64,000 bases of DNA, taken from NCBI RefSeq assembly GCF_009932555.1, contig NZ_BLJO01000001.1, positions 62,001 to 126,000 on the forward strand. Direction: 5' to 3'. This document shows, one piece after another, positions 13,893-23,074 of the stretch (the stretch's first letter is position 1; the number at the start of each line of letters is the position of its first letter). The position numbers and the translations under genes are program-made. The stretch comes from Steroidobacter agaridevorans. Lineage in GTDB: Bacteria; Pseudomonadota; Gammaproteobacteria; Steroidobacterales; Steroidobacteraceae. A model generated the notes under the pieces. The model ran no database searches and was not told where the DNA came from. It saw only the letters and a program-made list of their open reading frames with translations.

Positions 13893-14213
13893 TCACGTTT
13901 CTTCCATCGTGCACAACAGAGGATGCTGGTGCTGACGCGCATATGTGGTCACCTGTGCGACCTTGGTCTCGGCGATTTCGAAGGTGAAGACGCCGCACAC
14001 CCCTTTGCCCTTGGTATGCACTTCAAGCATAACGCGCGTCGCGGTCGTGCGATCCATGCCGAAGATGCGTTCCAGCACGTCCACGACGAATTCCATGGGC
14101 GTGTAGTCGTCGTTCAGCAGGACCACCTGATACAACGGAGGCCGCTTGAGCTTTGGCTCGGCTTCCTCGGCGACCAGTTCCCGCTCATGCCGTGTGCTCT
14201 CTTCCGTCATCAA
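13893..14213 (-). CDS. clpS: ATP-dependent Clp protease adaptor ClpS
   Basis: ClpS binds N-degron substrates and hands them to ClpA. The 106-aa protein has the substrate-pocket signature '[13 protein letters not shown]' and the '[15 protein letters not shown]' segment, with a flexible charged N-terminal tail of about 25 residues. Two adjacent Met codons make the exact first residue uncertain. It lies 121 bp upstream of clpA. cspD, often divergent from clpS in relatives, is not found. Confidence 0.95.
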   Translation of the reverse strand: MMTEESTRHERELVAEEAEPKLKRPPLYQVVLLNDDYTPMEFVVDVLERIFGMDRTTATRVMLEVHTKGKGVCGVFTFEIAETKVAQVTTYARQHQHPLLCTMEET

Positions 14214-14648
14214 CTTAGCGCGCTACCAGTTCGCACTCTTTATATGGGGGAACCCAAGACAATACAAGGCAGCATCCGACGCACCGCACTTCGGCCCCAG
14301 ATGGCGGTCCAAACGCGGTTCGCAGCGGGTGTCCCGGCCTCACGGCGCAAGGCCGGACGCGGCGTCGCGTCACGACGTCACCCAAGCTCGCGGACTAAGA
14401 TCGATGCTGCTTTCAGCGTCGGCGGGCGCTGTCACCCCCGGATTACGGATTCGGGCATTTGCGACAGTGTTTTCATCAATGGGAACAATCTCTTGTGACA
14501 AACTAACGCCACTCCGTATCATGTCATGTCAGGCCGCCGTCGCCGGACCTGACGCGTGGCCAGCACTGATCCGCTCCTGGCTGCGAATAGGTCTGCGAAT
14601 AGGGTCGATGAGAACCTCGGTCGCCTAACTTGGTCGCGTATTCGAACG
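14214..14648. other. Intergenic region between clpS and the gsp operon
   Basis: The 435 bases between the divergent clpS and gspC contain no convincing gene. The clpS-proximal part should hold the clpS promoter. The gspC-proximal part carries the candidate promoter listed separately. Confidence 0.4.
14493..14522 (+). promoter_or_regulatory. Candidate sigma-70 promoter of the gsp operon
   Basis: TTGTGA (14493-14498) and TATCAT (14517-14522) are separated by 18 bases, upstream of gspC. Both boxes are imperfect, so this is tentative. Confidence 0.35.
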
Positions 14649-15596
14649 ATGCCGCTGTCCGCAAAATTGCACGAATTTCAGGACCTCACGCCGCAGCAGT
14701 GGCTCGACCGGCTGTCGCGTACCGCGCCGCAGGTCGTGATGGTGGTGCTGGTGATCGCCATTGCCTGGCAACTGGTTCAGCTCACCTGGCTGTTATTGGA
14801 TCGCGGCCCGCAACCGCAACCCGTCACCGCCCCGCCGCCGATGAACGTGGCCCCGGTGCGCAGCGGCGTCGACATTCAGGCCATCGTGAACGCGCACCTG
14901 TTCGATGTGCCGGAGGCCCCGGCCGCGCCCGATGCGGCCAATGCCCCGGCGTCGCAGGCGAACCTCGTGCTGTCGGCGGTTTTCGCCTCCGAGGATCCCG
15001 CCAAGGGTCTCGCGATCATCGGCGAGTCGGCGCAAGGGGCGAAGGTCTTCGCGGTCGGCGGCATGGTCCGGCCCGGCCTCAAGCTGCACTCGGTGTATAT
15101 CGACAAGGTGATCCTCGATCGCGGCGGCAACCTCGAGGCCCTGGCATTGCCGAAGCGCAACTCCGCCGCGCTGGTCATCAATCGCCCGCCGTCGCCCCAG
15201 CAGAATCCAGTCGCGGAAAACCTGCGGCGCATGGCCGAGACCAATCCGAGCGCTTTTGCCGAAATCATCCGGCCGCAGCCGGTGTTCGCCAATGGCGTGC
15301 AGCGGGGCTATCGGGTCTACCCCGGCCGTAACCGCGCCCAGTTCAGCAAGCTGGGGCTGGTGCCGGGCGATCTGATACTGGCGATCAATGGCACGCCGTT
15401 GGACGATCCCCAGCGCGGCGCGGAGATCTTCAACACCATCGGCAGCGCCGGCCAGGTGAATGTGACGGTCGAGCGCAACGGCCAGACGCAGGATCTGTCG
15501 CTGAACATGGCGCAGATCAATCTGCCCGACGCCAACGGCGGCCAGCCGCCGCGCCCGACGCAACGCCCGAATACACCGCAGCCGCCTGTCGAATGA
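14649..15596 (+). CDS. gspC: Type II secretion system protein GspC
   Basis: GspC links the inner-membrane platform of the T2SS to the GspD secretin. The protein (315 aa from the ATG at 14649) has a short cytoplasmic N-terminus, one membrane helix (about residues 30-50), an HR domain ('IQAIVNAHLFDVPEA' onward) and a C-terminal PDZ-like domain (from about 215, with 'FSKLGLVPGDLILAINGTPL'). A Pro/Gln-rich tail follows. A GTG at 14556 would add 31 residues but lacks a ribosome binding site. It overlaps the first possible gspD start by four bases. Confidence 0.9.
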   Translation: MPLSAKLHEFQDLTPQQWLDRLSRTAPQVVMVVLVIAIAWQLVQLTWLLLDRGPQPQPVTAPPPMNVAPVRSGVDIQAIVNAHLFDVPEAPAAPDAANAPASQANLVLSAVFASEDPAKGLAIIGESAQGAKVFAVGGMVRPGLKLHSVYIDKVILDRGGNLEALALPKRNSAALVINRPPSPQQNPVAENLRRMAETNPSAFAEIIRPQPVFANGVQRGYRVYPGRNRAQFSKLGLVPGDLILAINGTPLDDPQRGAEIFNTIGSAGQVNVTVERNGQTQDLSLNMAQINLPDANGGQPPRPTQRPNTPQPPVE

Positions 15597-15649
15597 GCGG
15601 CCGCGTTTCCAAGAACGAACGTCTGACTTTGCGTAGTCAAGGACCGTCC

Positions 15650-17806
15650 ATGACGATTTCTGCAACCAACCCAGCCGCAAGGAAGCCGGCGAGCGTGCTC
15701 AGCGGCAAGCGCTCCGGTCTGCTCGCACTCACCATGACGTGTCTGCTGACCTGCGTTTCGGCGACCGCTCAACAACAGCAGCAGCCGCCTTCGCAGCAGG
15801 CGACGATCACGCCGGCGTTTCGCGACGCCGAGCTGACCGAAATCATCGACGCGGTCGCGACCATCACCGGCAAGACGTTCATCGTCGACCCGCGCGTGCG
15901 CGCGCAGGTGACGATCCGCTCCTCGACGCCGATGACGCCCGATGCGTTCTATCAGACGTTCCTGTCGATCCTGCAGGTGCATGGCTTCATCGCGGTGCCG
16001 AGCGGCGACAACATCAAGATTCTTCCCGATGCGAATGCGCGTCAGATCCCGGGCAACGATCTGCCCGCGAGCGTCAATCCGAACTCGGACGAGGTCGTCA
16101 CGCAGGTCATCTCGGTTCGTAACATCAATGCCGCGCAGCTGGTGCCTGTGCTGCGTCCGTTGATCCCGCAGAACGGCCACCTGGTCGCCTACCCCGCCTC
16201 CAACATGCTGATCGTCTCGGACCGCGCCAACAACATCGCGCGCATCATGCGCATCGTGCAGCGCCTGGATCAGGGCGGCGATGAAGAAATCGAAATCGTC
16301 CGTCTCGAGAATGCGAGCGCCGCGGACATCGTGCGCGTCGTGAACACGCTCTCACAAGGCGCGCAACAACAAGGCGAGGCACCGGGCATGGCGGCCAAGC
16401 TCGTGGCCGATGATCGCACCAACAGCGTGCTGATCTCCGGCGAGAAAGGTCAGCGCCTGCGCCTGAAGGGCCTGGTGATGCACCTGGACACGCCGCTCGA
16501 ATCCGGCGGCGACACGCAGGTTCGTTATTTGAATTACGCCGACGCCGAGCAGCTCGCCGGCAAGCTCAAGGAACAGGTCACCGGCATCACGCAAGCCGCG
16601 CCGGGCGCCCCGGGCGCGCCAGGCGGCGCGGCAGGTCCGGCCGCGGCTCAGGATCGCAACACGACGATCTGGGCGGACAAACAAACCAACGCCCTCGTCA
16701 TTACCGCCGCGCCAAAGATGATGCGGCAGATCCTGGGTGTGGTGGATAAGCTCGACATCCGTCGCGCGCAGGTGCACCTCGAGGCCATCCTGGTCGAAAT
16801 CACCCAGTCGCGCGCCGCCGAGCTCGGTGTCAACTGGGCCGTGTTCAGCGAAGAGGAAGGCAGCACGATTCCGATCGGCACCTTCAACCAGGATGTCGGC
16901 GGCACCAGCCTCGGCAGCCTCGCCTCCGCCATCATCAATCCGGACGTGCTGGAATCCGGCAACGTGGGACTGCCCAGCGGCCTCACGCTCGGCGCGGGCA
17001 TGATCGAAGACGGCGGACTGAACTTCGCCGTGCTGTTACGCGCGCTGCGTAACGATGGCAGCAGCAACATTCTGCAAACGCCTTCGATCACGACGCTCGA
17101 TAACGAAGAGGCCGAGATCAAGGTCGCGCAGGAAGTGCCGTTCATCACCGGCCAGTACACCAACACCGGCACGACCAATCAGGGCTCGGTCAATCCGTTC
17201 CAGACCATTCAGCGCGAAGAGGTCGGCAATATCCTGAAGATCACGCCGCAGATCAACGAAGGCACGGCGGTGCAGTTGAAGATCGAACAGGAGAACTCGA
17301 ACCTGACGCAGGGCGTGGCGGGCGCGGTCGACTTGATCACCAACAAGCGCACGATCTCCACCACGGTGCTGGTCGAGGACGGCGGCATGATCGTGCTCGG
17401 CGGCCTGATCACCGATACCGTGAACGAGGGCGAGGCGCGCGTACCCATCCTCGGCAATATTCCGATCATCGGTGAGTTGTTCAAGACTCGAAACGGCTCG
17501 AAGGAAAAGCGCAATCTGATGGTGTTCATCCGTCCGACCATCCTGCGCGATGGCGTGCAAGCGGCCATCACGACCAGCGCCAAGTACAACGTGCTGCGCG
17601 ATCAACAGCTGCAGCGTAAGAAGGGCGGCAAGGTGACGCTGCTGCCCGGCGAGCGGCAACCGTTGTTGCCGCCGATCGAGGACCTCGCGAAATACGCCGA
17701 CCCGACCGCAGGCGCGGCAGCGCCGGCGCCGGGCACGAATCCCGAGGAGCAGCCGCCGGCGCAGCCTCAACCGCTGCCGGAGCAGACGCCGCCGCCAAAG
17801 CCGTGA
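15650..17806 (+). CDS. gspD: Type II secretion system secretin GspD
   Basis: GspD forms the outer-membrane secretion channel. The 718-aa product has a signal peptide ending near SATA-Q, an N0 domain ('ITPAFRDAELTEIIDAV'), N1-N3 domains and the secretin core ending in 'RNLMVFIRPTILRDG'. Between N2 and N3 is a Gly/Ala/Pro-rich insert (about residues 315-335), and the C-terminus is Pro-rich. The ATG at 15650 has an AAGGA site six bases upstream; an alternative ATG at 15593 overlaps the gspC stop and would put 19 charged residues before the signal peptide. Confidence 0.93.
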   Translation: MTISATNPAARKPASVLSGKRSGLLALTMTCLLTCVSATAQQQQQPPSQQATITPAFRDAELTEIIDAVATITGKTFIVDPRVRAQVTIRSSTPMTPDAFYQTFLSILQVHGFIAVPSGDNIKILPDANARQIPGNDLPASVNPNSDEVVTQVISVRNINAAQLVPVLRPLIPQNGHLVAYPASNMLIVSDRANNIARIMRIVQRLDQGGDEEIEIVRLENASAADIVRVVNTLSQGAQQQGEAPGMAAKLVADDRTNSVLISGEKGQRLRLKGLVMHLDTPLESGGDTQVRYLNYADAEQLAGKLKEQVTGITQAAPGAPGAPGGAAGPAAAQDRNTTIWADKQTNALVITAAPKMMRQILGVVDKLDIRRAQVHLEAILVEITQSRAAELGVNWAVFSEEEGSTIPIGTFNQDVGGTSLGSLASAIINPDVLESGNVGLPSGLTLGAGMIEDGGLNFAVLLRALRNDGSSNILQTPSITTLDNEEAEIKVAQEVPFITGQYTNTGTTNQGSVNPFQTIQREEVGNILKITPQINEGTAVQLKIEQENSNLTQGVAGAVDLITNKRTISTTVLVEDGGMIVLGGLITDTVNEGEARVPILGNIPIIGELFKTRNGSKEKRNLMVFIRPTILRDGVQAAITTSAKYNVLRDQQLQRKKGGKVTLLPGERQPLLPPIEDLAKYADPTAGAAAPAPGTNPEEQPPAQPQPLPEQTPPPKP

Positions 17807-17840
17807 TCGGCTCGCTCTCTCTTGAGGACAAGGTATTGTC

Positions 17841-19373
17841 ATGAGCGCACAAGTTGACACTACGGTCGTTGCGCGTGGCGCGACGCCCGCCCCCACAGCG
17901 GCTGCATCGGCCGCCGCTCTATTGACGTTCGCGTTCTGCAAGCGCCATGGCGTGCTCGTGCAGAAGGTGAATGAAACATCGGCCGAAGCCGTGTACCGCG
18001 CCGGCGCGCAGCCCGCCGCCATCGCCGAAGTGCGACGCGTGCTCGGGGTGCCGTTGCAATTGCGCCGCGTGGATGCCGATGCGTTCGATCAGCTGCTGAG
18101 ACAGCAATACGAGGCGGGAAACTCAGCGATGCAAGTCGCGGGCGCGGGTGTGGAAGAAGACACCGACCTCGCCCACCTCGCGCAGGACCTGCCCGAGCCC
18201 TCCGACCTGCTGGAAAGCGACGATCAGGCGCCGATCATCAAACTGATCAACGCCATCCTGACGCAGGCGGTCAAGGAGAACGCCTCCGATATTCACATCG
18301 AGCCGTTCGAGAACCGACTGGTCGTGCGCTTCCGCGTCGATGGCGTGTTGCGCGAAGTACTGCAATCCAAGCGCGCGGTCGCGCAGCTCGTCGTCTCGCG
18401 CATCAAGGTCATGTCGAAGCTCGACATCGCCGAGAAGCGTTTGCCGCAAGACGGTCGTATCTCGCTGCGTGTCGCAGGTCGCGCGGTCGACGTTCGTGTG
18501 TCGACGATTCCCGCCGGCCACGGCGAGCGCGTCGTGCTTCGTTTGCTCGACAAGCAGGCGGGTCGGCTCGAGTTGAATGCGCTCGGCATGGATCCGCGCT
18601 CGCAGAAGCTGCTCGATGAGCTGATCCACAAGCCTCACGGCATCATTCTGGTCACCGGTCCGACCGGCTCCGGTAAGACCACGACGCTGTACTCGGCGCT
18701 CGAGCGCATCAACGACAACACCCGAAACATTCTCACCGTCGAGGATCCGATCGAGTATTACATCGACGGCATCGGTCAGACCCAGGTGAACACGAAGGTC
18801 GAAATGACGTTCGCGCGCGGCCTGCGCGCCATTCTGCGTCAGGACCCGGACGTGGTGATGATCGGCGAAATTCGTGACCTGGAAACGGCGCACATCGCCG
18901 TGCAAGCCTCACTCACGGGCCACCTGGTGCTCTCGACCTTGCACACCAATACCGCGGTTGGCGCGGTCACGCGTCTACGTGACATGGGCGTCGAGCCCTT
19001 CCTCTTGTCATCGAGCTTGATTGGCGTGCTCGCGCAGCGACTGGTGCGCGTGCTGAATCCAGACACGCGCGAAGCATATCCGGCCGGTGAGTACGAGCGC
19101 CGTCTGCTCAACGTGCCCGAGGGCGCCCCCTCGCCCACGCTGTATCGGCCGGGAGATGAGGCGGCCCAGGGCTTCAAGGGTCGAACCGGCATCCACGAGC
19201 TGGTGCTGGTCGATGACACCATGCGCACCATGATCCACGATGGCGCAAGCGAGCAGGAGCTCGAGCGCTACGCGCGCACGCTGACGCCGAGCATCCGCGA
19301 CGACGGCCGATCCAAAGTGCTCTCGGGCGTGACCACCGTCGAGGAAGTCCTGCGCGTCACGCGCGAGGATTGA
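17841..19373 (+). CDS. gspE: Type II secretion system ATPase GspE
   Basis: GspE is the cytoplasmic hexameric ATPase that drives pseudopilus assembly. The 510-aa protein has the N1E-like domain, then Walker [10 protein letters not shown] at about residues 272-280, the Asp box, Walker B 'VVMIGEIRD', and a His box 'LVLSTLHTN'. The C-terminal metal-binding loop is unusual: where most GspE proteins have two CxxC pairs, this one reads 'LNPDT' and '[18 protein letters not shown]', with no cysteine. It starts 34 bp after gspD and is followed by gspF. Confidence 0.95.
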   Translation: MSAQVDTTVVARGATPAPTAAASAAALLTFAFCKRHGVLVQKVNETSAEAVYRAGAQPAAIAEVRRVLGVPLQLRRVDADAFDQLLRQQYEAGNSAMQVAGAGVEEDTDLAHLAQDLPEPSDLLESDDQAPIIKLINAILTQAVKENASDIHIEPFENRLVVRFRVDGVLREVLQSKRAVAQLVVSRIKVMSKLDIAEKRLPQDGRISLRVAGRAVDVRVSTIPAGHGERVVLRLLDKQAGRLELNALGMDPRSQKLLDELIHKPHGIILVTGPTGSGKTTTLYSALERINDNTRNILTVEDPIEYYIDGIGQTQVNTKVEMTFARGLRAILRQDPDVVMIGEIRDLETAHIAVQASLTGHLVLSTLHTNTAVGAVTRLRDMGVEPFLLSSSLIGVLAQRLVRVLNPDTREAYPAGEYERRLLNVPEGAPSPTLYRPGDEAAQGFKGRTGIHELVLVDDTMRTMIHDGASEQELERYARTLTPSIRDDGRSKVLSGVTTVEEVLRVTRED

Positions 19374-19412
19374 GCGCGCTTGCTTGATTAATTACTCGGG
19401 CCGGGAGTTTCC

Positions 19413-20630
19413 TTGAGCGCTTTCGAATACACCGCGGTCGACGCTTCGGGTCGCGAACGCAAAGGCGTGCTGGAAGGCGATACCGCACGGCAGGTTCGCC
19501 AACTGCTGCGTGATCAGGCGTTGTTACCGCTCACGGTCAATGAAGTCACACAGCGCGAGCAGAAGCAGCGCACCGCTCGCTTCTCCTTCGGCAGCGGCGT
19601 GTCCGCAAGCGATCTGTCGCTGCTCACGAGACAGATCGCGACGCTGGTTCGCTCCGGACTGCCCCTGGAAGAGGCGCTCGCCGCGGTTTCCGAGCAGACC
19701 GAGAAGCCGCGAGTTCGCAGCATCGTCATGGCCGTTCGCGCCAAGGTGATGGAAGGTCACACGCTGGCCGATGGCTTGGCGGACTTCCCCACCGTGTTTC
19801 CCGAGCTGTACATCGCAACCGTCGCGGCCGGCGAGCAATCGGGCCATCTCGACACCGTGCTCGAGCGGCTTGCCGATTACACCGAGAACCGCGAGCAGAT
19901 GCGTAGCCGCACCATCAACGCCATGCTCTATCCGGTGCTGCTGTTCATCGTGTGTATCTCGATCGTCGCACTGTTGTTGACCTTCGTCGTGCCGAAGATC
20001 GTCAAGCAGTTCGAGAACTCCAAGGCCGAGCTGCCCATGCTCACGCAGGTGCTGATCGGGATCTCCGACTTCCTGCGCGACTGGGGCTGGCTGCTGATCC
20101 TGGTCGGGTTCGCGGTCGGCTATCTCTTTAAGCGTTGGTTGCGCGATCCAAACGCAAGGCGTCGCTTTCACGCAGTACTGCTGCGCCTGCCGGTGTTCGG
20201 CAAAGTGGTGCGTGGCTCGAACACCGCGCGCTTCGCACGCACTTTCTCCACGTTGACCTCGAGTGCGGTGCCAGTGTTGGAAGCAATGCGCATTTCGGGC
20301 GAAGTGGTCACCAACCTGCCGATGCGCGATGCCGTTCAGGATGCGGCGACCCGTGTGCGCGAAGGCGCACCGATCGGCAAGTCGCTCGGCTCCTCGAAAA
20401 TATTTCCGCCGATGATGATTCACCTCATCTCCAGCGGCGAGTCGAGCGGCGAGCTGGAGACCATGCTGGATCGCGCGGCAACCAACCAGGAACGCGAGAT
20501 GGACTCGATCCTGACCACCGCGGTGGGTCTGCTCGGCCCGTTGATGATCCTGTTCATGGGCGGCATGGTGCTGCTGATCGTGCTCGCCATGTTGCTGCCG
20601 ATTTTCCAGCTCAACACACTGATCAAGTGA
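19413..20630 (+). CDS. gspF: Type II secretion system inner-membrane platform protein GspF
   Basis: GspF is the polytopic platform protein that contacts GspE and GspL. The 405-aa protein begins 'SAFEYTAVDASGRERKGVLEGD', typical of the family. It contains two T2SSF repeats (about residues 70-190 and 273-395) with three membrane helices (near 170, 225 and 385). The start is a TTG with a CGGGAG site upstream. No pseudopilin gene (gspG) follows; the next gene is unrelated, so the remaining gsp genes must lie elsewhere. Confidence 0.95.
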   Translation: MSAFEYTAVDASGRERKGVLEGDTARQVRQLLRDQALLPLTVNEVTQREQKQRTARFSFGSGVSASDLSLLTRQIATLVRSGLPLEEALAAVSEQTEKPRVRSIVMAVRAKVMEGHTLADGLADFPTVFPELYIATVAAGEQSGHLDTVLERLADYTENREQMRSRTINAMLYPVLLFIVCISIVALLLTFVVPKIVKQFENSKAELPMLTQVLIGISDFLRDWGWLLILVGFAVGYLFKRWLRDPNARRRFHAVLLRLPVFGKVVRGSNTARFARTFSTLTSSAVPVLEAMRISGEVVTNLPMRDAVQDAATRVREGAPIGKSLGSSKIFPPMMIHLISSGESSGELETMLDRAATNQEREMDSILTTAVGLLGPLMILFMGGMVLLIVLAMLLPIFQLNTLIK

Positions 20631-20694
20631 GCCGGTTCGCGCGCCGTCCGGCAGTCCCGGGCGGACCTGGTTCACCGAATCCGCAAAGACGCTA

Positions 20695-20723
20695 TTGCTA
20701 GCGGCCCGCGTTCCCTCTATATA
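20695..20723 (+). promoter_or_regulatory. Candidate sigma-70 promoter
   Basis: TTGCTA (20695-20700) and TATATA (20718-20723) are separated by exactly 17 bases, about 50 bases upstream of the small acidic gene at 20775. It probably also drives the downstream udgX gene. Confidence 0.6.
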
Positions 20724-20774
20724 CTCGCGCCGTAACACCCTGGGGCGCTGCGGCAAGTTGCGGGATCGCAGTCG

Positions 20775-21050
20775 ATGACTGAGAAGCCGGAATCCGAAGA
20801 GTTCGATGAAGAAGAGGACGACGGCGGTGCCGTCGAGTCCGAGGACCTCGATGTCGATCATTTGATCGCCGACATCGACAAGCGTAAGAAAAACGTCGCC
20901 AAGGCCGGAGAGCCGGCATGGCGGCGTCTCGAACGCATTCGCGAGGAGCGCGAGACCGCCGCGCAGCTGTCTGATTTCGACGACTACGAGATCGGCATGG
21001 ACGGCGATGGCGCGGACGACGACACGCCCTCGCTCGACGAAGAAGAATAG
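20775..21050 (+). CDS. Small, highly acidic conserved hypothetical protein (PA3496/DUF3545-like)
   Basis: The 91-aa protein has an acidic first third (runs of Glu/Asp), a central helix 'PAWRRLERIREERETAAQLSDFDDYEI', and an acidic tail ending DEEE. The central 'W/A-R-R-x-I/L-E-x-x-x-E-x-R' pattern resembles the small PA3496-like proteins of gammaproteobacteria, whose function is not firmly known. A good promoter lies upstream and udgX follows about 105 bp later on the same strand. No membrane segment or signal peptide is visible. The family match is tentative. Confidence 0.6.
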   Translation: MTEKPESEEFDEEEDDGGAVESEDLDVDHLIADIDKRKKNVAKAGEPAWRRLERIREERETAAQLSDFDDYEIGMDGDGADDDTPSLDEEE

Positions 21051-21156
21051 ACACGCCGCTGCCCGCAATCGTCTGACGTTCCGACAATCGTGTCGGAACC
21101 CGCGCGATCACGCGCCCGTTCCAGCTTTCGAACAGCTGCATGGACGGATGCACGGC

Positions 21157-21861
21157 ATGATCCACCCCACTCCATCGACGCGAACGACGCGTCGCGCGCC
21201 GGCGAAAAAAAGCGCACGCGAATTGCGATCGCCGGCACCGATCGCGCGTCCAACGGCGCGCTCTCTGACAGCACTGCGTGAAGAGGCCGAGCATTGCCGC
21301 GCCTGCCCGCTGTGGAAGAACGCAACGCAGACCGTCTTCGGTGAAGGTCGCGCAACTGCGCGCATCGTGCTGATCGGTGAACAACCCGGTGACCGAGAAG
21401 ATCTCGCCGGCAAACCCTTCGTAGGTCCTGCGGGCAAGCTGCTCGATCGCGCGCTCGAGCAAGCCGGCGTCGAGCGCACACAAACGTACGTCACCAACGC
21501 CGTCAAACATTTCAAGTTCGAGCCGCGCGGCAAGCGCCGCATTCACAAGAAGCCCAACGAGCACGAGATCTCCGTCTGCCAGCAGCACTGGCTGGACAAC
21601 GAGCTGCGCCTGATCGAGCCGGACCTGGTGATCGCGATGGGCGCGACCGCGGCGCGTGCGGTGTTCGGGCGGGCGACCGCGATCGGCAAGAGCCGCGGTC
21701 ACATCATCAAAGGTCAGTCGTTGGCGAGCGAGATCGGCGCCGATGTGATCGTGACGGTGCACCCGTCATTCTTGTTGAGAGTCCCGGATGAAGATCGGGA
21801 CAGCGCGTTCCAGGCGTTCGTCGAGGATTTGAAGCTGGCGCGCAAGTACGCGCCCGCTTGA
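21157..21861 (+). CDS. udgX: UdgX: uracil-DNA glycosylase that forms a covalent adduct with DNA
   Basis: The 234-aa protein (from ATG 21157) is a family-4-like uracil-DNA glycosylase with UdgX-specific features. Motif A is GEQPGDREDLAGKPFVGPAG (residues 74-93). The diagnostic loop KRRIH lies at residues 126-130, with H130 as the residue that, in studied UdgX enzymes, attacks the deoxyribose after uracil removal and stays bound. The end motif 'VTVHPSFLLR' is conserved. Fe-S ligands C47 and C50 (CRAC) and a later Cys in 'ISVCQQHWL' are visible; the fourth ligand is not an obvious cysteine. About 40 basic, disordered N-terminal residues precede the core. An ATG at 21148 is an equally possible start. 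Confidence 0.9.
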   Translation: MIHPTPSTRTTRRAPAKKSARELRSPAPIARPTARSLTALREEAEHCRACPLWKNATQTVFGEGRATARIVLIGEQPGDREDLAGKPFVGPAGKLLDRALEQAGVERTQTYVTNAVKHFKFEPRGKRRIHKKPNEHEISVCQQHWLDNELRLIEPDLVIAMGATAARAVFGRATAIGKSRGHIIKGQSLASEIGADVIVTVHPSFLLRVPDEDRDSAFQAFVEDLKLARKYAPA

Positions 21862-21906
21862 GAGGATTTTCTATGGTCGAAAGCGGCCAAGGCCCTTTCG
21901 ACACGC

Positions 21907-21932
21907 CCGGCAAAAGGCGCGACTTTTGCCGG
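21907..21932. repeat. REP-like palindromic element, copy 1
   Basis: A 10-bp stem CCGGCAAAAG / CTTTTGCCGG closes a 6-base loop GCGCGA, in the gap between the convergent udgX and cyclase genes. Its 22-bp core matches another intergenic palindrome at 50157-50178 (opposite orientation) at 21 of 22 positions, which suggests a dispersed element. It could also act as a bidirectional terminator. Confidence 0.6.
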
Positions 21933-21937
21933 CCTCA

Positions 21938-23074
21938 TCAGTTCGGACGGAAGTCCACCCGCTCGCTGGTGCTGGTCGGCACGCAGAAGATGCCGATGGG
22001 GCTCGAGCGACCCCGCAAGACCAATGACGGCAACGGCATCGCGCCGACATCGACACCGCGCTTGTCGAGCAGATTCTTGACCGCATCCGAGAACAACATT
22101 TCACCGGCGCGTGCGCGCTGACCGAGGCGCGAGGCGACGTTCACGGTGTCGCCGATGATGGTGTAGTTCATGTACGCGGGCGAGCCGACGTTGCCGGCGA
22201 TCACCTCGCCCACGTTGATGCCGATGCCGAGCCCGGTCTCCACACCGTAACGTTCCGTCCAGCGATGCGCGAGCTCCGCGAACTTCTCCAGCATCAGCTT
22301 GGCGGCGAGGATCGAACGCTCCGCGCCATCTTCCTGCGCGACCGGCACGCCGAAGCCGACCAGCAAGCTGTCGCCCGCCATGCTGAACACGGTGCCTTCG
22401 TATTCGAACGTGATGTCGGTCAGCAGCTTGAAGAACTCATTCAGCAGCTCGACTACCGCTTCAGGATTCAGCCGCTCCGAGAGCGCGGTGAAGCCACGCA
22501 TGTCGGCGAACATGACCGCGACCTGCGTGCGCTTGTGGGTGCCGGCGAACATCGTATCGAGCAATTCGGGGCTCGCGAGGATCTGATCGGCGAGCTTGGG
22601 AGAGATGTAACGACGGAACGCGGCACGAATGAGCTCGCGACGCTTCACCTCCTCCGCCAGCTGCTCGGCCGCGAGCTGCCGGCGTGCCGCGCTCGCCTTC
22701 AGCAACGAGCGTACGCGCACCAGAAACTCTTCCCGCCGGACCTGCTGAGTGAGAAAGTCATCGACGCCCGCCTCGAACGCGAGCAGCCGCTGCTTGGAGG
22801 ATTTCGCGAGTCCCACGAGCGGCACCAGCAACGTCGTCGGATTGGCTTTCAACACGCCGCACACGCGCGCGAGCGTGGTCGCAGCGGCGGCCTCCACATC
22901 GAGGACGATCAGATCGGGCGCGCGTCTGGCCACGCTGACGATGACCTGGTCGGGCTCGACCACATCGTCGATGACGATGTCCGAGCTATCGAGCAACCGT
23001 TCGAGCAGGCTCCGGGCGGCCTCGGAGCTGCTCACCAACAATGTTCTATATGTCGCGGACAGGGTCGCGGACAT
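21938..23074 (-). CDS. Class III adenylate/guanylate cyclase with degenerate receiver domain
   Basis: The 378-aa protein has an N-terminal response-regulator fold (about residues 8-125), a helical linker, and a C-terminal class III cyclase domain (about 180-365). The cyclase has metal-binding aspartates in 'MFADMRGFTALSE' and 'SMAGDSLLVGFG', and 'YTIIGDTVNVASRLGQRAR'. The receiver keeps 'DLIVLDVE' but lacks the acidic pair near its start and the usual Lys after 'FEAGVDDFL', so it is probably not phosphorylated normally. The ATG at 23074 has a GAGGA site 10 bases upstream. The likely product is cAMP. Confidence 0.85.
   Translation of the reverse strand: MSATLSATYRTLLVSSSEAARSLLERLLDSSDIVIDDVVEPDQVIVSVARRAPDLIVLDVEAAAATTLARVCGVLKANPTTLLVPLVGLAKSSKQRLLAFEAGVDDFLTQQVRREEFLVRVRSLLKASAARRQLAAEQLAEEVKRRELIRAAFRRYISPKLADQILASPELLDTMFAGTHKRTQVAVMFADMRGFTALSERLNPEAVVELLNEFFKLLTDITFEYEGTVFSMAGDSLLVGFGVPVAQEDGAERSILAAKLMLEKFAELAHRWTERYGVETGLGIGINVGEVIAGNVGSPAYMNYTIIGDTVNVASRLGQRARAGEMLFSDAVKNLLDKRGVDVGAMPLPSLVLRGRSSPIGIFCVPTSTSERVDFRPN

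Noticed and set aside
15344-15680. Long antisense frames over gspC/gspD and over many other high-GC genes
   Set aside because: They are Arg/Ala/His-rich shadows produced by third-position GC bias opposite well-recognised genes.
16590-16660. Gly/Ala/Pro-rich repeat inside gspD as a tandem repeat locus
   Set aside because: It is a low-complexity linker between secretin domains, with no regular period.
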